Positions 1 through 9,200 of a stretch of 64,000 nt of DNA are shown piece by piece. The number at the start of each line of letters is the position of its first letter. Position 1 is the first letter of the stretch. This stretch comes from Chloroflexota bacterium. Lineage in GTDB: Bacteria; Chloroflexota; Dehalococcoidia; Lucifugimonadales; UBA3495. A program made the position numbers and the translations under genes. The stretch covers positions 1-64,000 of the forward strand of contig JACZUF010000009.1 of the NCBI GenBank assembly GCA_022573285.1. The letters are read 5' to 3'. The notes below the pieces were generated by a model that worked only from the letters and a program-made list of their open reading frames with translations, was not told where the DNA came from and made no database searches.

Positions 1-74
1 GAGTTCCCAGCAGCCTGTAGCCGGGCAAGCTCACACCGCTCTTCAATGGTGATCTGCGTATATCGGTTTCCCAT
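1..74 (-). CDS. IS30-family transposase, N-terminal fragment cut by the window edge
   Basis: The minus strand reads MGNRYTQITIEERCEL from an ATG at 74, the characteristic N-terminus of IS30-type transposases (a Y-x-Q-I/L-T-I/L-E-E-R motif ahead of the helix-turn-helix). The rest of the gene lies beyond the left edge. The DNA just upstream (about 91-114) has the look of an IS30 terminal inverted repeat. The assignment rests on about 24 residues only, so the family is fairly clear but whether the element is intact cannot be judged. Confidence 0.7.
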   Translation of the reverse strand, partial: MGNRYTQITIEERCELARLQAAGN

Positions 75-87
75 GACAACACCTTAA

Positions 88-116
88 CTTGGTGTTGCAC
101 TTCGTTTGTGAACTTA
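88..116. repeat. Probable terminal inverted repeat of the IS30-family element
   Basis: The block beginning TTGGTGTTGCACTTCG lies about 15 bases outside the transposase start codon, the position and general sequence expected for the tip of an IS30-family element. The opposite end is outside the window, so the inverted repeat cannot be matched and the exact boundary is uncertain. Confidence 0.5.
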
Positions 117-283
117 GGGAATCCAGGAAAATCCGACTCGATGCCGACGTTCCTCCATCCATTGGGAATTGCGGTAAGGTAGTCTCTCCAGGTTCTGGTC
201 ACCGCCGAGGGATCGAAGCGGATATCGTTGGTGTGGATAGAGGTCGGGCCGCACCGAAATTCAAGGTGCCGCCAAAGGCATCC

Positions 284-451
284 GTAGGGGCAGGTTTCCA
301 ACCTGCCCTTTTTCTATGCCACGGTGGTTGTCAAAACGAAGGGGCTGCCAGTAAGGCAGGTCGGCCCAGGAATTCTGGTCGGCCCACAAGGGTCTTGGCT
401 GGCACGAACTTGAATTACGAGTGTGAGGGCGGGTTGCAAACCCGCCCCTAC
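284..451. repeat. Paired GTAGGGGC palindromes (intergenic repeat)
   Basis: Two related hairpins face each other: GGGCAGGTT/AACCTGCCC (288-308) introduced by GTAGGGGC, and GGGCGGGTT/AACCCGCCC (427-447) closed by GCCCCTAC. Together they form a 168-bp composite with inverted ends. Single copies of the same GTAGGGGC-type hairpin recur at 13462, 25435, 27440 and 46465. The whole 115-512 interval has no convincing gene; it holds this repeat between the IS30 end and the molybdoenzyme gene. Confidence 0.6.
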
Positions 452-512
452 GGAGTGGCACCGCTCTGGGTCTCGACTCAAGTCGGGATGACTCATGGCC
501 GACCCGGTCTGG

Positions 513-2801
513 TTAGTCGGCGGCTTGGAGGCTTGCCGGTTCGCCGTCCTTGGCCCAGAGGGCCTCGAGCACCGCTGCCGGCGACATGGGCAAATCGGTC
601 AACCTCACGCCGACCGCGTCGTAGATGGCGTTGGCCATCGCCGCCATGGGAGGAACGATGGGCACTTCCCCCACTCCCCGCACTCCGTACGGATGGCCCG
701 GATTGGCCACCTCCACGATCACTGTGCTGATCATCGGCAGGTCCAGGCTGGTCGGCATCCGGTAGTCCAAGAAAGTGGAGTTCTCCATCACGCCGTCGTC
801 GTTGAAGCGGTACTCCTCGTTGAGAGCCCAGCCGATCCCCTGGACCACGGCCCCTTGGATCTGGCCTTCAACGTAGCTGGGGTGGATGGCCTTGCCGGCG
901 TCCTGGACCGCGGTGTAATTCAGCACGGTGACCTTGCCGGTGTCGGTATCGACCTCCACGTCCACCACGTGGGTGGCGAAGGCGCTGCCCGCGCCCCTGG
1001 GGTCCACGCTGACCTGGCTGGAGATGGGTCCTCCCGAACGGTTGAGCTGGCTGGCCAGTTCCTTGAAGGTGAACTTCAGGTCGGGGTCCGACTTGTGTTG
1101 GAACACACCGTCGGTCATCGTTACGTCGTTCTCCGAGACGTCCCAGATGCTGGCGGCGCGCTCGATCATCTTGGTCCGGATATCCTGGGCGCAGTTGTGG
1201 GCCGCCCAACCGGTGGCGAAGGTGGTGCGGCTGCCTCCGGTCAAGAAGGTGTAGCCCACCGACTCGGTGTCGGCCACGCTGGGCCGTACATCCTCGGCGG
1301 GGATCCCCAGCACCTCGGCCGCCTGCATGGCCAGAGATACCCTCGATCCGCCGATGTCGGTGGAACCCTCCACCAGGTTAATGGTGCCGTCGGCGTTCAC
1401 GCTGATGGCCGCGCTGGACTGGAGACCGATATTGAACCAGAACCCGGAGGCCACACCCCGGCCCCGGTGTTTCCCGGTCAGCTTGGTCTTATACTGCACC
1501 GAGTCCCGGGCTGCCTCCAGACACTCCACGTTCCCGATCACCGGGAAGGGAGGCGCCTCCAGCCGCTCGGTGCCCTCTTTGCTGGCGTTAAGCAGGCGGA
1601 GCTCGATGGGGTCCATCCCAAGTTTCTCGGCAATCTCATCCACCACCACCTCGCCGGCGAAGGCCGCTATGGGCGCTCCGGGCGCCCGGTAGGCGGCAAC
1701 GGGAGGCTTATTGGCCACCACGTCGTACCCATCGACCAGCAGGTTCTCGATGTAGTACGGCGAGAACATGCACTGAGCTCCCATCGTCACCTGTGACCCG
1801 GGGAAAGCGCCGGCGTCGTAGGTCAGTTGGGCCTCTGCGGCGACGATCCGGCCGGATTTGTCGGCTCCCATCTTGAGCTTGATGTTGGCGCCGGAGGTGG
1901 GGCCGGTGCTTTCGAACACCTCGGCCCGGGACATCGCCATCTTGACCGGCGCGCCGGTTTTCTTGGAAAGCAGCGCGGCCAGAGGTTCCAGGTAGATCGG
2001 TATCTTGCCTCCGAACCCGCCGCCGATCTCCATGGGGACAACTTTAATCTTGGAAACGGGTTGGTCCAGGACCGTGGCCAGCGCCTCCCGGGCGGTGAAG
2101 GCGCCCTGGGTGCTGCACCAAACGGTAATCTGGCCATCGGCGTTCCACAAAGCCGAGCCGTTCTGGGGCTCGATATAACCCTGGTGCACCGTTGCCGTGT
2201 TGAACTCGCGCTCGACAACCACCTCGGCTTGGGCGAAACCCTTTTTCACATCGCCCATCTCGTAGCGGAAGTGGGTGGCGACGTTGCTGTGCTTCTCAGT
2301 CTGTTCCCCAAGGTCGTTGGTGGTCATGTCGTCGTGGAGCAGTCCGGCGCTGTCCTTCATGGCGTCCAAGACCTGAGTGGCCGAAGGAAGCTCCTCATAT
2401 CGAACGTCGATCAATTCCAGAGCGGCTTCGGCGATGAAGCTGCTGGTCGCGGCCACCGCCGCCACCGCATGCCCTTTGTACAGGGCCTTAGCCGACGCCA
2501 TGACCTTTTCCGAGGCCGTCTTGGCCGCCTTGTCGGCGTCCTTCTTCAGGACCATGGGCATGTCTTGCCCCGTGATCACGGCTTTGACTCCGGGCAGGGC
2601 CAGGGCCTTGCTGGTGTCGATTGACTTGATGCGGGCGTGGGCGTGGGGGCTGCGCAAGACCTTGGCGAACAGCATCCCGGCGGACTGGAAATCGCCGCCG
2701 TATTTGGCGCGGCCGGTCACCTTATCGGTGCCGTCGTGCCGGATGGGGCGGGTCCCCACAACTTTATACTCAGTGTTGGACAGGACGATGTTCTCTGCCA
2801 T
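513..2801 (-). CDS. Xanthine dehydrogenase/aldehyde oxidase family, molybdopterin-binding large subunit
   Basis: This 762-aa protein matches the large subunit of the xanthine dehydrogenase/CO dehydrogenase family, which hydroxylates aldehydes or N-heterocycles at a molybdenum centre. The N-terminal a/b-hammerhead domain (about 15-125) is followed by the cofactor-binding part with GGGFGGK and AYRAPGAP, and the C-terminal GVGE supplies the catalytic Glu at about residue 712. The AYRAPGAP loop differs from the form I CO dehydrogenase loop (AYRCSFR), so a CO substrate is unlikely. The start is supported by GAGGTAG about 8 bases upstream. The family normally works with FAD and 2Fe-2S subunits encoded alongside; neither is present here, and the gene ends close to an IS30 element. 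Substrate unknown. Confidence 0.9.
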   Translation of the reverse strand: MAENIVLSNTEYKVVGTRPIRHDGTDKVTGRAKYGGDFQSAGMLFAKVLRSPHAHARIKSIDTSKALALPGVKAVITGQDMPMVLKKDADKAAKTASEKVMASAKALYKGHAVAAVAATSSFIAEAALELIDVRYEELPSATQVLDAMKDSAGLLHDDMTTNDLGEQTEKHSNVATHFRYEMGDVKKGFAQAEVVVEREFNTATVHQGYIEPQNGSALWNADGQITVWCSTQGAFTAREALATVLDQPVSKIKVVPMEIGGGFGGKIPIYLEPLAALLSKKTGAPVKMAMSRAEVFESTGPTSGANIKLKMGADKSGRIVAAEAQLTYDAGAFPGSQVTMGAQCMFSPYYIENLLVDGYDVVANKPPVAAYRAPGAPIAAFAGEVVVDEIAEKLGMDPIELRLLNASKEGTERLEAPPFPVIGNVECLEAARDSVQYKTKLTGKHRGRGVASGFWFNIGLQSSAAISVNADGTINLVEGSTDIGGSRVSLAMQAAEVLGIPAEDVRPSVADTESVGYTFLTGGSRTTFATGWAAHNCAQDIRTKMIERAASIWDVSENDVTMTDGVFQHKSDPDLKFTFKELASQLNRSGGPISSQVSVDPRGAGSAFATHVVDVEVDTDTGKVTVLNYTAVQDAGKAIHPSYVEGQIQGAVVQGIGWALNEEYRFNDDGVMENSTFLDYRMPTSLDLPMISTVIVEVANPGHPYGVRGVGEVPIVPPMAAMANAIYDAVGVRLTDLPMSPAAVLEALWAKDGEPASLQAAD

Positions 2802-2939
2802 CGAGTCTACCTCACACGTAATCTAGAGCCTGCCTGGAGTAGGGAAAATTGTACCACAGCGGGCCGATTCTGTGAGAGAATGGCCGTCGAACAATCCCCG
2901 GCCTTTGCGCCCCCAAGACCCCGGACCAATAAAACCAGT

Positions 2940-3102
2940 CTTGCCTCAAATCGGTCATTCCGAGGAGCGGGTCCCGACGTCCCGATCGGTATCGGGAGGA
3001 AAGAATCCCGTTTCAACTGGGAATGACGGCGCAGAGAGAACGAGACCCATCGTCCCGATGCAATCGGGACGATGGGTCATGATGATCACTTTTGAGGTAA
3101 AG
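2940..3102. repeat. MITE-like element, copy A
   Basis: The segment begins CTTGCCTCAAA and ends CTTTTGAGGTAAAG, imperfect terminal inverted repeats. Inside are GTCATTCC (2955) with its complement GGAATGAC near 3020-3027, and a perfect 16-bp hairpin (3044-3059 with 3063-3078, 3-base loop). A second copy in inverted orientation lies at 54870-55040 and shares both ends and the CATTCCGAGGAGCG block. It carries no ORF of its own. Its right end lies 23 bases ahead of the CoA-transferase start, so it may contribute to that gene's leader. It fills most of the 324-base gap between the molybdoenzyme and the CoA-transferase. Confidence 0.65.
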
Positions 3103-3125
3103 CCGGTAAAAAAATCGAGGGAGAT

Positions 3126-4352
3126 ATGGAACCACTGAAAGACATCAGGGTCCTGTGCGTCACCGTGTATCTGGCCGGGCCTTTCTGCGCCATGAACCTG
3201 GCCCGTTTGGGCGCCGAGGTGATTAAGGTTGAGATACCGGCCGGGGGCGACCCCGTCCGGGGCAACGGCCCCTTTGCCGGCCCCAAGGGGACCAACGCCA
3301 AGCGCCAGACCGACAGCGACATCTCCACCCGGTTCCTCAAACGCACCCAGGGCGTAAAGAGCGTCACAATCGATTTGAAGAACCCCAAGGGCAAGCAGAT
3401 GTTCTTGGACCTGGCCAAGGAATGCGACGTTGTCCTGGAGAACCTGGCCCCAGGCTCCCTGCGCCGCATCGGAGTGGGCTACGAAGAAGTCGCCAAGGTT
3501 AACCCCGGCATCGTCTACTGCTCCATCTCCGGCTACGGCCAGACCGGCCCCTACGCGGACAAGCCCGCCCATGACCCGCAGATACAGGGCATGAGCGGGC
3601 TGATGGACATCAACGGAGAAGCCGGCGGCCCGCCTACCAAGGTCGGTTTCTACGTCGGCGACCTGGTCACTCCCATGTTCGCCTGCTACTCCATATTGGC
3701 TGCTTTGCGGGAGAAAGAGCGCACCGGTCAGGGCCAATACCTGGACGTATCCATGATGGACACCCTGGTGTCGCTGATGTTCATGGAGAACCTGGAAGAG
3801 ACCATCGCCGACGGCCAGCCCCTGCGCACCGGCAACATCAGCCGCAGCGGGCCCACGGGGCTCTACCAGACCAAGAACGGCGACCTGTCCCTGACCGTCA
3901 CCAGCGATGACCAGTGGGGCCGCCTGTCCCGCGCCTTGGAGGCCCCCGGACTGCTGGAGGACCCGCGCTTCGAGAACTACGCGGCCCGCACCGTAAATGT
4001 GGAAAAGGCCCGCGAAGAGATCCAGCGTCTGATCGGCGAATTCACCCTGGAAGGGGCGCTGCAACGCCTGGAAGAGCACGACGTGCCCTGCGCCCCGGTG
4101 CGCACCGCCGAGCAGGTGATGGGGGACCGACACTTCTGGGACCGGGGCAGTCTGCTGCCCATGCTCCACGCCGCGATGGACGGCCCGGTTGAGGGAGTGG
4201 CTTCGGGGTTCCCGGTAAAGTTCTCCGGCGGCGACCTCCCCAAGCTGTCCGGCGCGCCCACCCTGGGCATGCACAACAAAGAAATATTCTCCAAACTCCT
4301 GGGCCTGAGCGGCCAGGACATAAAACGACTCAAGGAAGAAAACGTAGTCTAA
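3126..4352 (+). CDS. CaiB/BaiF (family III) CoA-transferase
   Basis: The 408-aa protein moves CoA between an acyl-CoA donor and a carboxylic acid acceptor. Its length and the N-terminal pattern (AGPFCAMNLARLGAEVIKVE) fit family III CoA-transferases. The catalytic Asp that forms the acyl-anhydride intermediate is probably Asp179 in VGDL; the GYGQTGPY and GTGQ/GQGQ-type loops are also recognisable. The start follows GAGGGAG. A CitE/HpcH-type lyase begins 34 bases downstream, so the pair probably activates a dicarboxylic or hydroxy acid to its CoA thioester and then cleaves it. The actual substrate cannot be read from sequence. Confidence 0.92.
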   Translation: MEPLKDIRVLCVTVYLAGPFCAMNLARLGAEVIKVEIPAGGDPVRGNGPFAGPKGTNAKRQTDSDISTRFLKRTQGVKSVTIDLKNPKGKQMFLDLAKECDVVLENLAPGSLRRIGVGYEEVAKVNPGIVYCSISGYGQTGPYADKPAHDPQIQGMSGLMDINGEAGGPPTKVGFYVGDLVTPMFACYSILAALREKERTGQGQYLDVSMMDTLVSLMFMENLEETIADGQPLRTGNISRSGPTGLYQTKNGDLSLTVTSDDQWGRLSRALEAPGLLEDPRFENYAARTVNVEKAREEIQRLIGEFTLEGALQRLEEHDVPCAPVRTAEQVMGDRHFWDRGSLLPMLHAAMDGPVEGVASGFPVKFSGGDLPKLSGAPTLGMHNKEIFSKLLGLSGQDIKRLKEENVV

Positions 4353-4386
4353 TAATCGGGGCTGTCAGCTTACGAAGGAGCCCGCC

Positions 4387-5286
4387 ATGGCAAACGCCAG
4401 ACCGCTGCGGACGTCCATGTACGTCCCAGGAAACAAGGAAGACTGGATGCGAAAGGCCCCCCAATACGGGGCCGATGCGTTGATCTTGGACCTGGAAGAC
4501 TCGGTGCCGCCACCCAACAAGGCGGAGGCCCGCGTTCTGGTCCGGAAGATGCTGGAGGAACTGGGCGGAGAGAAACCTACGTTGACCGTCCGGGTCAACC
4601 GGCTGGAGACCGGCCTCACCGCCGGCGACCTGGAGGCAATCACCTGCCCCCAGCTATACGGCGTTCTGCTGCCCAAGGTCGAGAGTCCCGCCGACGTGGT
4701 GGAGGTCGATAACCTGCTGTCCCATTTCGAGCGCAAAGCGGGTATGGAGGTCGGTTCCATATTCATCGATCCCGGCATGGAGACCGCCCAGAGCATCAGG
4801 CAGGCTTATGAAATCGCGACTGCGTCGCCCCGGGTTGCCCACATGGGCGGCAGTGGCGGCAAGGGCGGCGACACGGCCCGGTCCATCGGCTTCCAATGGA
4901 CTCAAGAGGGCCTGGAGACCCTATATCTAAAATCAAAGGTGCTGATCGATGTCCGTGCCGCCGGAGTGCCCTACCCCATGAGCGGCGGCTGGATGGACAT
5001 CCACAACCTGGACGGCCTTCGGGCGCTGGCCATCCAACTGCGGGAGTTGGGCTACACCGGGATGCACCTGATACACCCCTCCCACGTCCCGGTGGTGAAC
5101 GAGGTGTTCTCTCCCACCCCGGAGGACGTGAAACATTGGCAGGGCTTGGTCAATGCCATGGAGGAGATGCGGGCCAGCGGCGGGGCAGCCGTCACCTTCG
5201 GCGGAGACATGGTGGACATCGCCCACGAAGCGACCGCCCGCTCCATGCTGGCGGTCGCGAAAGAGATGGGGGTGGAAGGGGCGTAG
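4387..5286 (+). CDS. HpcH/HpaI/CitE-family lyase (beta-methylmalyl/malyl-CoA lyase-like)
   Basis: The 299-aa TIM-barrel protein belongs to the CitE-like group that cleaves malyl-CoA, citramalyl-CoA or similar beta-hydroxyacyl-CoAs. Visible signatures are LILDLEDSVP (acidic residues 35-38), VRVNR, LLPKVES and the C-terminal IHPSHVP loop of this group. AAGGAG lies 7 bases before the ATG. It probably uses the CoA thioester made by the preceding CoA-transferase, with which it appears co-transcribed. Which CoA ester is cleaved is inference only; malyl-CoA, citramalyl-CoA and analogues are all possible. Confidence 0.88.
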   Translation: MANARPLRTSMYVPGNKEDWMRKAPQYGADALILDLEDSVPPPNKAEARVLVRKMLEELGGEKPTLTVRVNRLETGLTAGDLEAITCPQLYGVLLPKVESPADVVEVDNLLSHFERKAGMEVGSIFIDPGMETAQSIRQAYEIATASPRVAHMGGSGGKGGDTARSIGFQWTQEGLETLYLKSKVLIDVRAAGVPYPMSGGWMDIHNLDGLRALAIQLRELGYTGMHLIHPSHVPVVNEVFSPTPEDVKHWQGLVNAMEEMRASGGAAVTFGGDMVDIAHEATARSMLAVAKEMGVEGA

Positions 5287-5298
5287 GTCCCACGGACC

Positions 5299-6036
5299 AT
5301 GACCAAAGAGATGGAACGGCGGATTCCCCTGGAAGGCTGCGTTAACTTCCGGGACCTGGGCGGATATCCCACCGCTGACGGGCGCACGGTGAGGTGGCGG
5401 CGCCTCTTCCGCAGCGACTCGCCGAGCTCATTGACCAAGGCCGATGTCCGGACCATCACCGGAAGCCTGGGGATACAGTCCGTTGTGGACCTGCGCAGCA
5501 GCGGGGGGACGAATGACGGCCGGGGGCTTCTGGCAAGTTCGGGAATCGGGTACCACCAATTCCCGTTCCTGGAGCGCCGCGGGTTCCTACCGCCAACCTC
5601 CGGGAAGGAAGTGGCAAAACGGCTCACCGATATGTACCAGTGGATTTTATTGAACGCCGGCACTCTGGTGGCCCAAGCCTTTACCACGCTGGCCCAGCCG
5701 GTGAACCAGCCGGCCCTGTTCCACTGCAGCGCCGGGAAAGACCGGACCGGCGTTTTGTCGGCGACCATCCTGGACGTGCTAGGAGTCGGCCGGGAAGACA
5801 TCGTGGCAGACTTTTTGAAGACAAACGAAGTGATTGACGCCGTCTTGGCGCGGCTTCATACGATGCCTGGTTTTGAGAAGTCCACCCGAGAGGGGATCAT
5901 GGCCCCCAAAGCGGCCATCGAGAAGTATCTGGACGTCACACAGAGCGAATTCGGTGGCTCCGAAGGCTACATGCTCCACCACGGAGTTCAGCAAAACGCC
6001 ATAGACGGTTTCCGGGCATCCATGCTCAGCGGTTAG
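5299..6036 (+). CDS. Tyrosine/serine protein phosphatase family protein
   Basis: This 245-aa protein carries the cysteine phosphatase P-loop HCSAGKDRTG (nucleophile Cys143, Arg149) and the N-terminal VNFRDLGGYP motif typical of the Y_phosphatase3 group (relatives of mycobacterial PtpB). Members hydrolyse phosphotyrosine, phosphoserine or phosphoinositides. The gene starts 12 bases after the lyase stop, so it is probably on the same transcript, though no metabolic link to the two upstream enzymes is evident. No signal peptide or membrane segment is visible. Confidence 0.88.
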   Translation: MTKEMERRIPLEGCVNFRDLGGYPTADGRTVRWRRLFRSDSPSSLTKADVRTITGSLGIQSVVDLRSSGGTNDGRGLLASSGIGYHQFPFLERRGFLPPTSGKEVAKRLTDMYQWILLNAGTLVAQAFTTLAQPVNQPALFHCSAGKDRTGVLSATILDVLGVGREDIVADFLKTNEVIDAVLARLHTMPGFEKSTREGIMAPKAAIEKYLDVTQSEFGGSEGYMLHHGVQQNAIDGFRASMLSG

Positions 6037-6206
6037 CCGCCGGTGGCTGCGGCGCACGGGACTACCGTATAGGAACTCCCTACTCGACTAAACGAATCCT
6101 GGTGTCGGATGTCATTTTGGGACGTGGTCGAACTCCGCGCCAACGGCTTTCTTCAAGCATGTTCTGCCCGGTGTAAAATACCGGCATCCAGGGACAATGT
6201 GGCTAA

Positions 6207-9137
6207 GTGAACCCTAAGACCGGGACAACCAGCTTATTCGTCGGACGCCAGAGGGAGATGGCCGAACTCAAGGCTGCCCTGGATGACGCTATGTCCGGCC
6301 AAGGCCGGCTGGTCATGCTGGCCGGGGAGCCTGGGATCGGCAAGACCCGCCTGGCGCAAGAGCTTGCTACCTACGCCCAGACTCAAGGGGTCCAAGTACT
6401 ATGGGGCTGGTGTTACGAACAACAAGGAGCGCCTCCATATTGGCCGTGGGTGCAACCCATCCGTTCTTATGTTCAACAAACCGATTCCGCATCCCTTGGC
6501 GCCCAGATGGGTCCTGGAGCTGCCGACATCAGCGAGATAATCCCCGAGGTCCGCAACAAGCTGCCGGATCTGGAGCCGGCGCCGCCCCTTGGACCTGAAC
6601 AGGCTCGCTTCCGTCTGTTTGACTCGATCTCCCAGTTTTTCAGGAACCTTGCCCAGTCCCAGCCATTGATGTTGGTGCTAGAGGATCTGCATTGGGCGGA
6701 CCAGCCGTCTCTTTTGTGCCTGGAGTTTCTGGCCAGCCAAATGACCGGTAGTAGGATCCTGCTCGTGGGGACCTACCGGGATACCGCGGTGTCCCGCGCA
6801 CATCCGTTGTCCAGTACCCTCGCCCAATTGGCCCGCAGTAACTCGTATCACAGGGAAGAGCTGGGGGGATTGGAGAACGAATACGTCGGCCAGTTGATCG
6901 AAGATATCAGCGGCGTTGACCCGTCCCAGGAATTAATTCAAGCCATCTATGGGCATACAGAAGGAAACCCCTTCTTTATGACCGAGATCATTAGGCTGCT
7001 GGGGAAGAGACACCTCGCTCCTGGCCAGCTGGAGATACCGCAAAGTGTGCTGGAAGTAATCGGACAACGGCTAAACCGGCTGTCCACGGAGTGCGAAGGG
7101 ATCCTGACGACAGCGGCTGTCATCGGCCGTCAATTCGACTTTAAGCTACTGGGTCTATTGAGCGAAGAATCCAACGATAGCCAGTTGCTGAAGTCAATGG
7201 ATGAAGGGCTGGATGCCTATCTGATTCAAGAATTACCTGGTCAAAGGGACGTTTACCAGTTTAGCCACGCCCTGATCCAACAAACCCTGCGGGAACGGCT
7301 TTCCACCAGCAGGAGGGTCAGGCTTCACGCCAAGATTGGAGAAACGCTGGAGATCCTATATGGGGACGAACCAGGTGACCACGCCGCTGAACTGGCCTAC
7401 CACTTCGGCGAGGCATTGCCGGTGGCCGGATCGGGAAAGCTGTTGAAGTACACCATGCTGGCCGGGGAAAGGGCGCTTGAGGCTTATGCCTATGAAGAGG
7501 CCGTTGGGCATTTTCTGCGAGGACTGATCGCCAAGGACCTGGATGTGGAGGCCGCGACGCCAGCGCCCGACGCCGAAGCGGCGGCGCTTCTGTTCGGCCT
7601 TGGCCGGGCCCAAGCTGCTACCGGTCGACAAGGGCTAGAGGTAGCGCATGCCAGCCTGAGTCGAGCGTTCGATTTCTACGCGGAGACGAATGATGTAGCC
7701 CACGCGGTCGACGTTGCGGCGTATCCCATGCCGAATCTGCAGGGCCGCCAGGGCGGCGTGGAGCTTGTGGCCAGGGCCCTGCGACTCGTACCTCCCGATT
7801 CTCTGGAAGCTGGCCGCCTGATGTCCAGGAATGTCCTAGTCTTGGCCATGGAAGGGGGAGATTACCAGGGCGCCACAGAGGCATTCTATAGCGCTTTGAC
7901 CATCGCCCAGCGTAACGAAGATGTGGTGTTGGAGATGCGCACTCTGGCCCATTCGTCGCACGTGGATTTCTGGTACCTAAACTGGCAGGAGACTGTAGCA
8001 AAGGGCTTACGTGTTATTGAACTGGCGCGTCGGTCCGCAGACCAGTTGTCCGAAGTGACAGCCCGGTGTTGGGTCGCCATCGCTCTATTATCCATGGGGG
8101 AGTCAAAGAGGGCACAACCACATTTGTCAGCCATACTGTCCACGGCGGAAAGTCTACGTGACCGCTACTGGCTGTCGACTGGTCTCTGGTTCAACGAAAG
8201 GGCTAGTTTCTACCAAGGCGACTGGCAGGCTGCAAAAGATTTCAGCGAGCGGGGGCTATCGGTATCGCCGTCTGACACGCGTCTCCTCGGCACGAGAATG
8301 CTGATGGAGTACGAGGTCGGAAACGTGATTGACGGTCACGGTTATCTGGAGCAACTCTTGGGGGCCATTCACTTGGTACCCCCTGGACCCAGGTACGATT
8401 ACTCAGCAGCAGCTCAAATTATTTCCGTTGCGGCTCGTATCACTGGCGCGTCGGACCAAATATCCTTCGCTGAGAGCGCCGCGGCAACAGTGCTCTCAGC
8501 GGGATTCGCGACGCCGCTGGTCTCCAGATTTGCCAGACTCGGTGTGGGTATGATGGCCGTTCTTCGGGGGGATGCTGAAGCGGCAAGGGAGCAACACTCT
8601 AATCTGGGCTTAGCCGGTGGTTCCATTTTGTACCTAGCTGTTGACCGGGAATTGGGACTCCTAGCCCAGACCATGGGTGACCTGGACCGAGCCATGTCGC
8701 ACTTCGAGGACGCCGTAGCCTTTTGCCGGAAGGCAGGCTACCGCCCTGAATTGGCCTGGAGCTGTAGCGACTACGCCGAATGCCTGCTTGAGCGCAAAAA
8801 TGAAGGCGACCAAGCCCGAGCCATGACCCTGCTGGCAGAGTCCCAGGCTATCTCCAGCGATATTGGCATGCGCCCTCTCATGGAACGGGTGGCCGCCATT
8901 CTGGAAAGAGCTGAAGCCCGGCCGGCCCCGGCTCCTGCTTTCCCGGACGGCCTAACCCGGCGAGAGGTTGAGGTGCTGCAGCTGATCTGCGGCGGCAAGA
9001 CCGACCGGGAGATTGGCGAAGAGCTCTTCATCAGCGTCAAGACTGTTGGCAACCACGTCAGCAACATCCTCAACAAAACCGGCGCGGTCAACCGAACCGA
9101 GGCGGCAAGCTACGCAACCCGCAACGGCCTGGCGTAG
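6207..9137 (+). CDS. LuxR-family transcriptional regulator with N-terminal AAA ATPase (LAL-like)
   Basis: This 976-aa protein has the layout of large ATP-binding LuxR regulators: an N-terminal FVGR element and P-loop GEPGIGKT (40-47), Walker [11 protein letters not shown] (about 155-170), a long helical repeat/TPR-like middle and a C-terminal LuxR helix-turn-helix from about residue 912 ([12 protein letters not shown] ... [17 protein letters not shown]). Such proteins sense a ligand through the middle region and activate transcription on ATP binding. The chosen start is GTG at 6207, placed just before the FVGR element; no strong ribosome site precedes it, so the start is uncertain. The alpha/beta hydrolase gene directly downstream could be a target. 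Confidence 0.88.
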   Translation: MNPKTGTTSLFVGRQREMAELKAALDDAMSGQGRLVMLAGEPGIGKTRLAQELATYAQTQGVQVLWGWCYEQQGAPPYWPWVQPIRSYVQQTDSASLGAQMGPGAADISEIIPEVRNKLPDLEPAPPLGPEQARFRLFDSISQFFRNLAQSQPLMLVLEDLHWADQPSLLCLEFLASQMTGSRILLVGTYRDTAVSRAHPLSSTLAQLARSNSYHREELGGLENEYVGQLIEDISGVDPSQELIQAIYGHTEGNPFFMTEIIRLLGKRHLAPGQLEIPQSVLEVIGQRLNRLSTECEGILTTAAVIGRQFDFKLLGLLSEESNDSQLLKSMDEGLDAYLIQELPGQRDVYQFSHALIQQTLRERLSTSRRVRLHAKIGETLEILYGDEPGDHAAELAYHFGEALPVAGSGKLLKYTMLAGERALEAYAYEEAVGHFLRGLIAKDLDVEAATPAPDAEAAALLFGLGRAQAATGRQGLEVAHASLSRAFDFYAETNDVAHAVDVAAYPMPNLQGRQGGVELVARALRLVPPDSLEAGRLMSRNVLVLAMEGGDYQGATEAFYSALTIAQRNEDVVLEMRTLAHSSHVDFWYLNWQETVAKGLRVIELARRSADQLSEVTARCWVAIALLSMGESKRAQPHLSAILSTAESLRDRYWLSTGLWFNERASFYQGDWQAAKDFSERGLSVSPSDTRLLGTRMLMEYEVGNVIDGHGYLEQLLGAIHLVPPGPRYDYSAAAQIISVAARITGASDQISFAESAAATVLSAGFATPLVSRFARLGVGMMAVLRGDAEAAREQHSNLGLAGGSILYLAVDRELGLLAQTMGDLDRAMSHFEDAVAFCRKAGYRPELAWSCSDYAECLLERKNEGDQARAMTLLAESQAISSDIGMRPLMERVAAILERAEARPAPAPAFPDGLTRREVEVLQLICGGKTDREIGEELFISVKTVGNHVSNILNKTGAVNRTEAASYATRNGLA

Positions 9138-9200
9138 TTGGTCCTTACGACAAGCTAAAATCTGTGTCGGCGGCGATTGTTCAACCCCAGGAGATACCCC

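Noticed and set aside
495-1796. 433-codon open frame on the + strand
   Set aside because: It is antisense to the molybdoenzyme gene; its His/Val/Gly-rich translation has no domain and the minus strand carries clear family motifs.
513-2801. Form I CO dehydrogenase CoxL
   Set aside because: The active-site loop is AYRAPGAP rather than AYRCSFR, and CoxS/CoxM genes are absent.
2955-4274. 439-codon open frame on the minus strand
   Set aside because: It is antisense to the CoA-transferase gene and shows no recognisable domain; long antisense frames are expected in GC-rich DNA.
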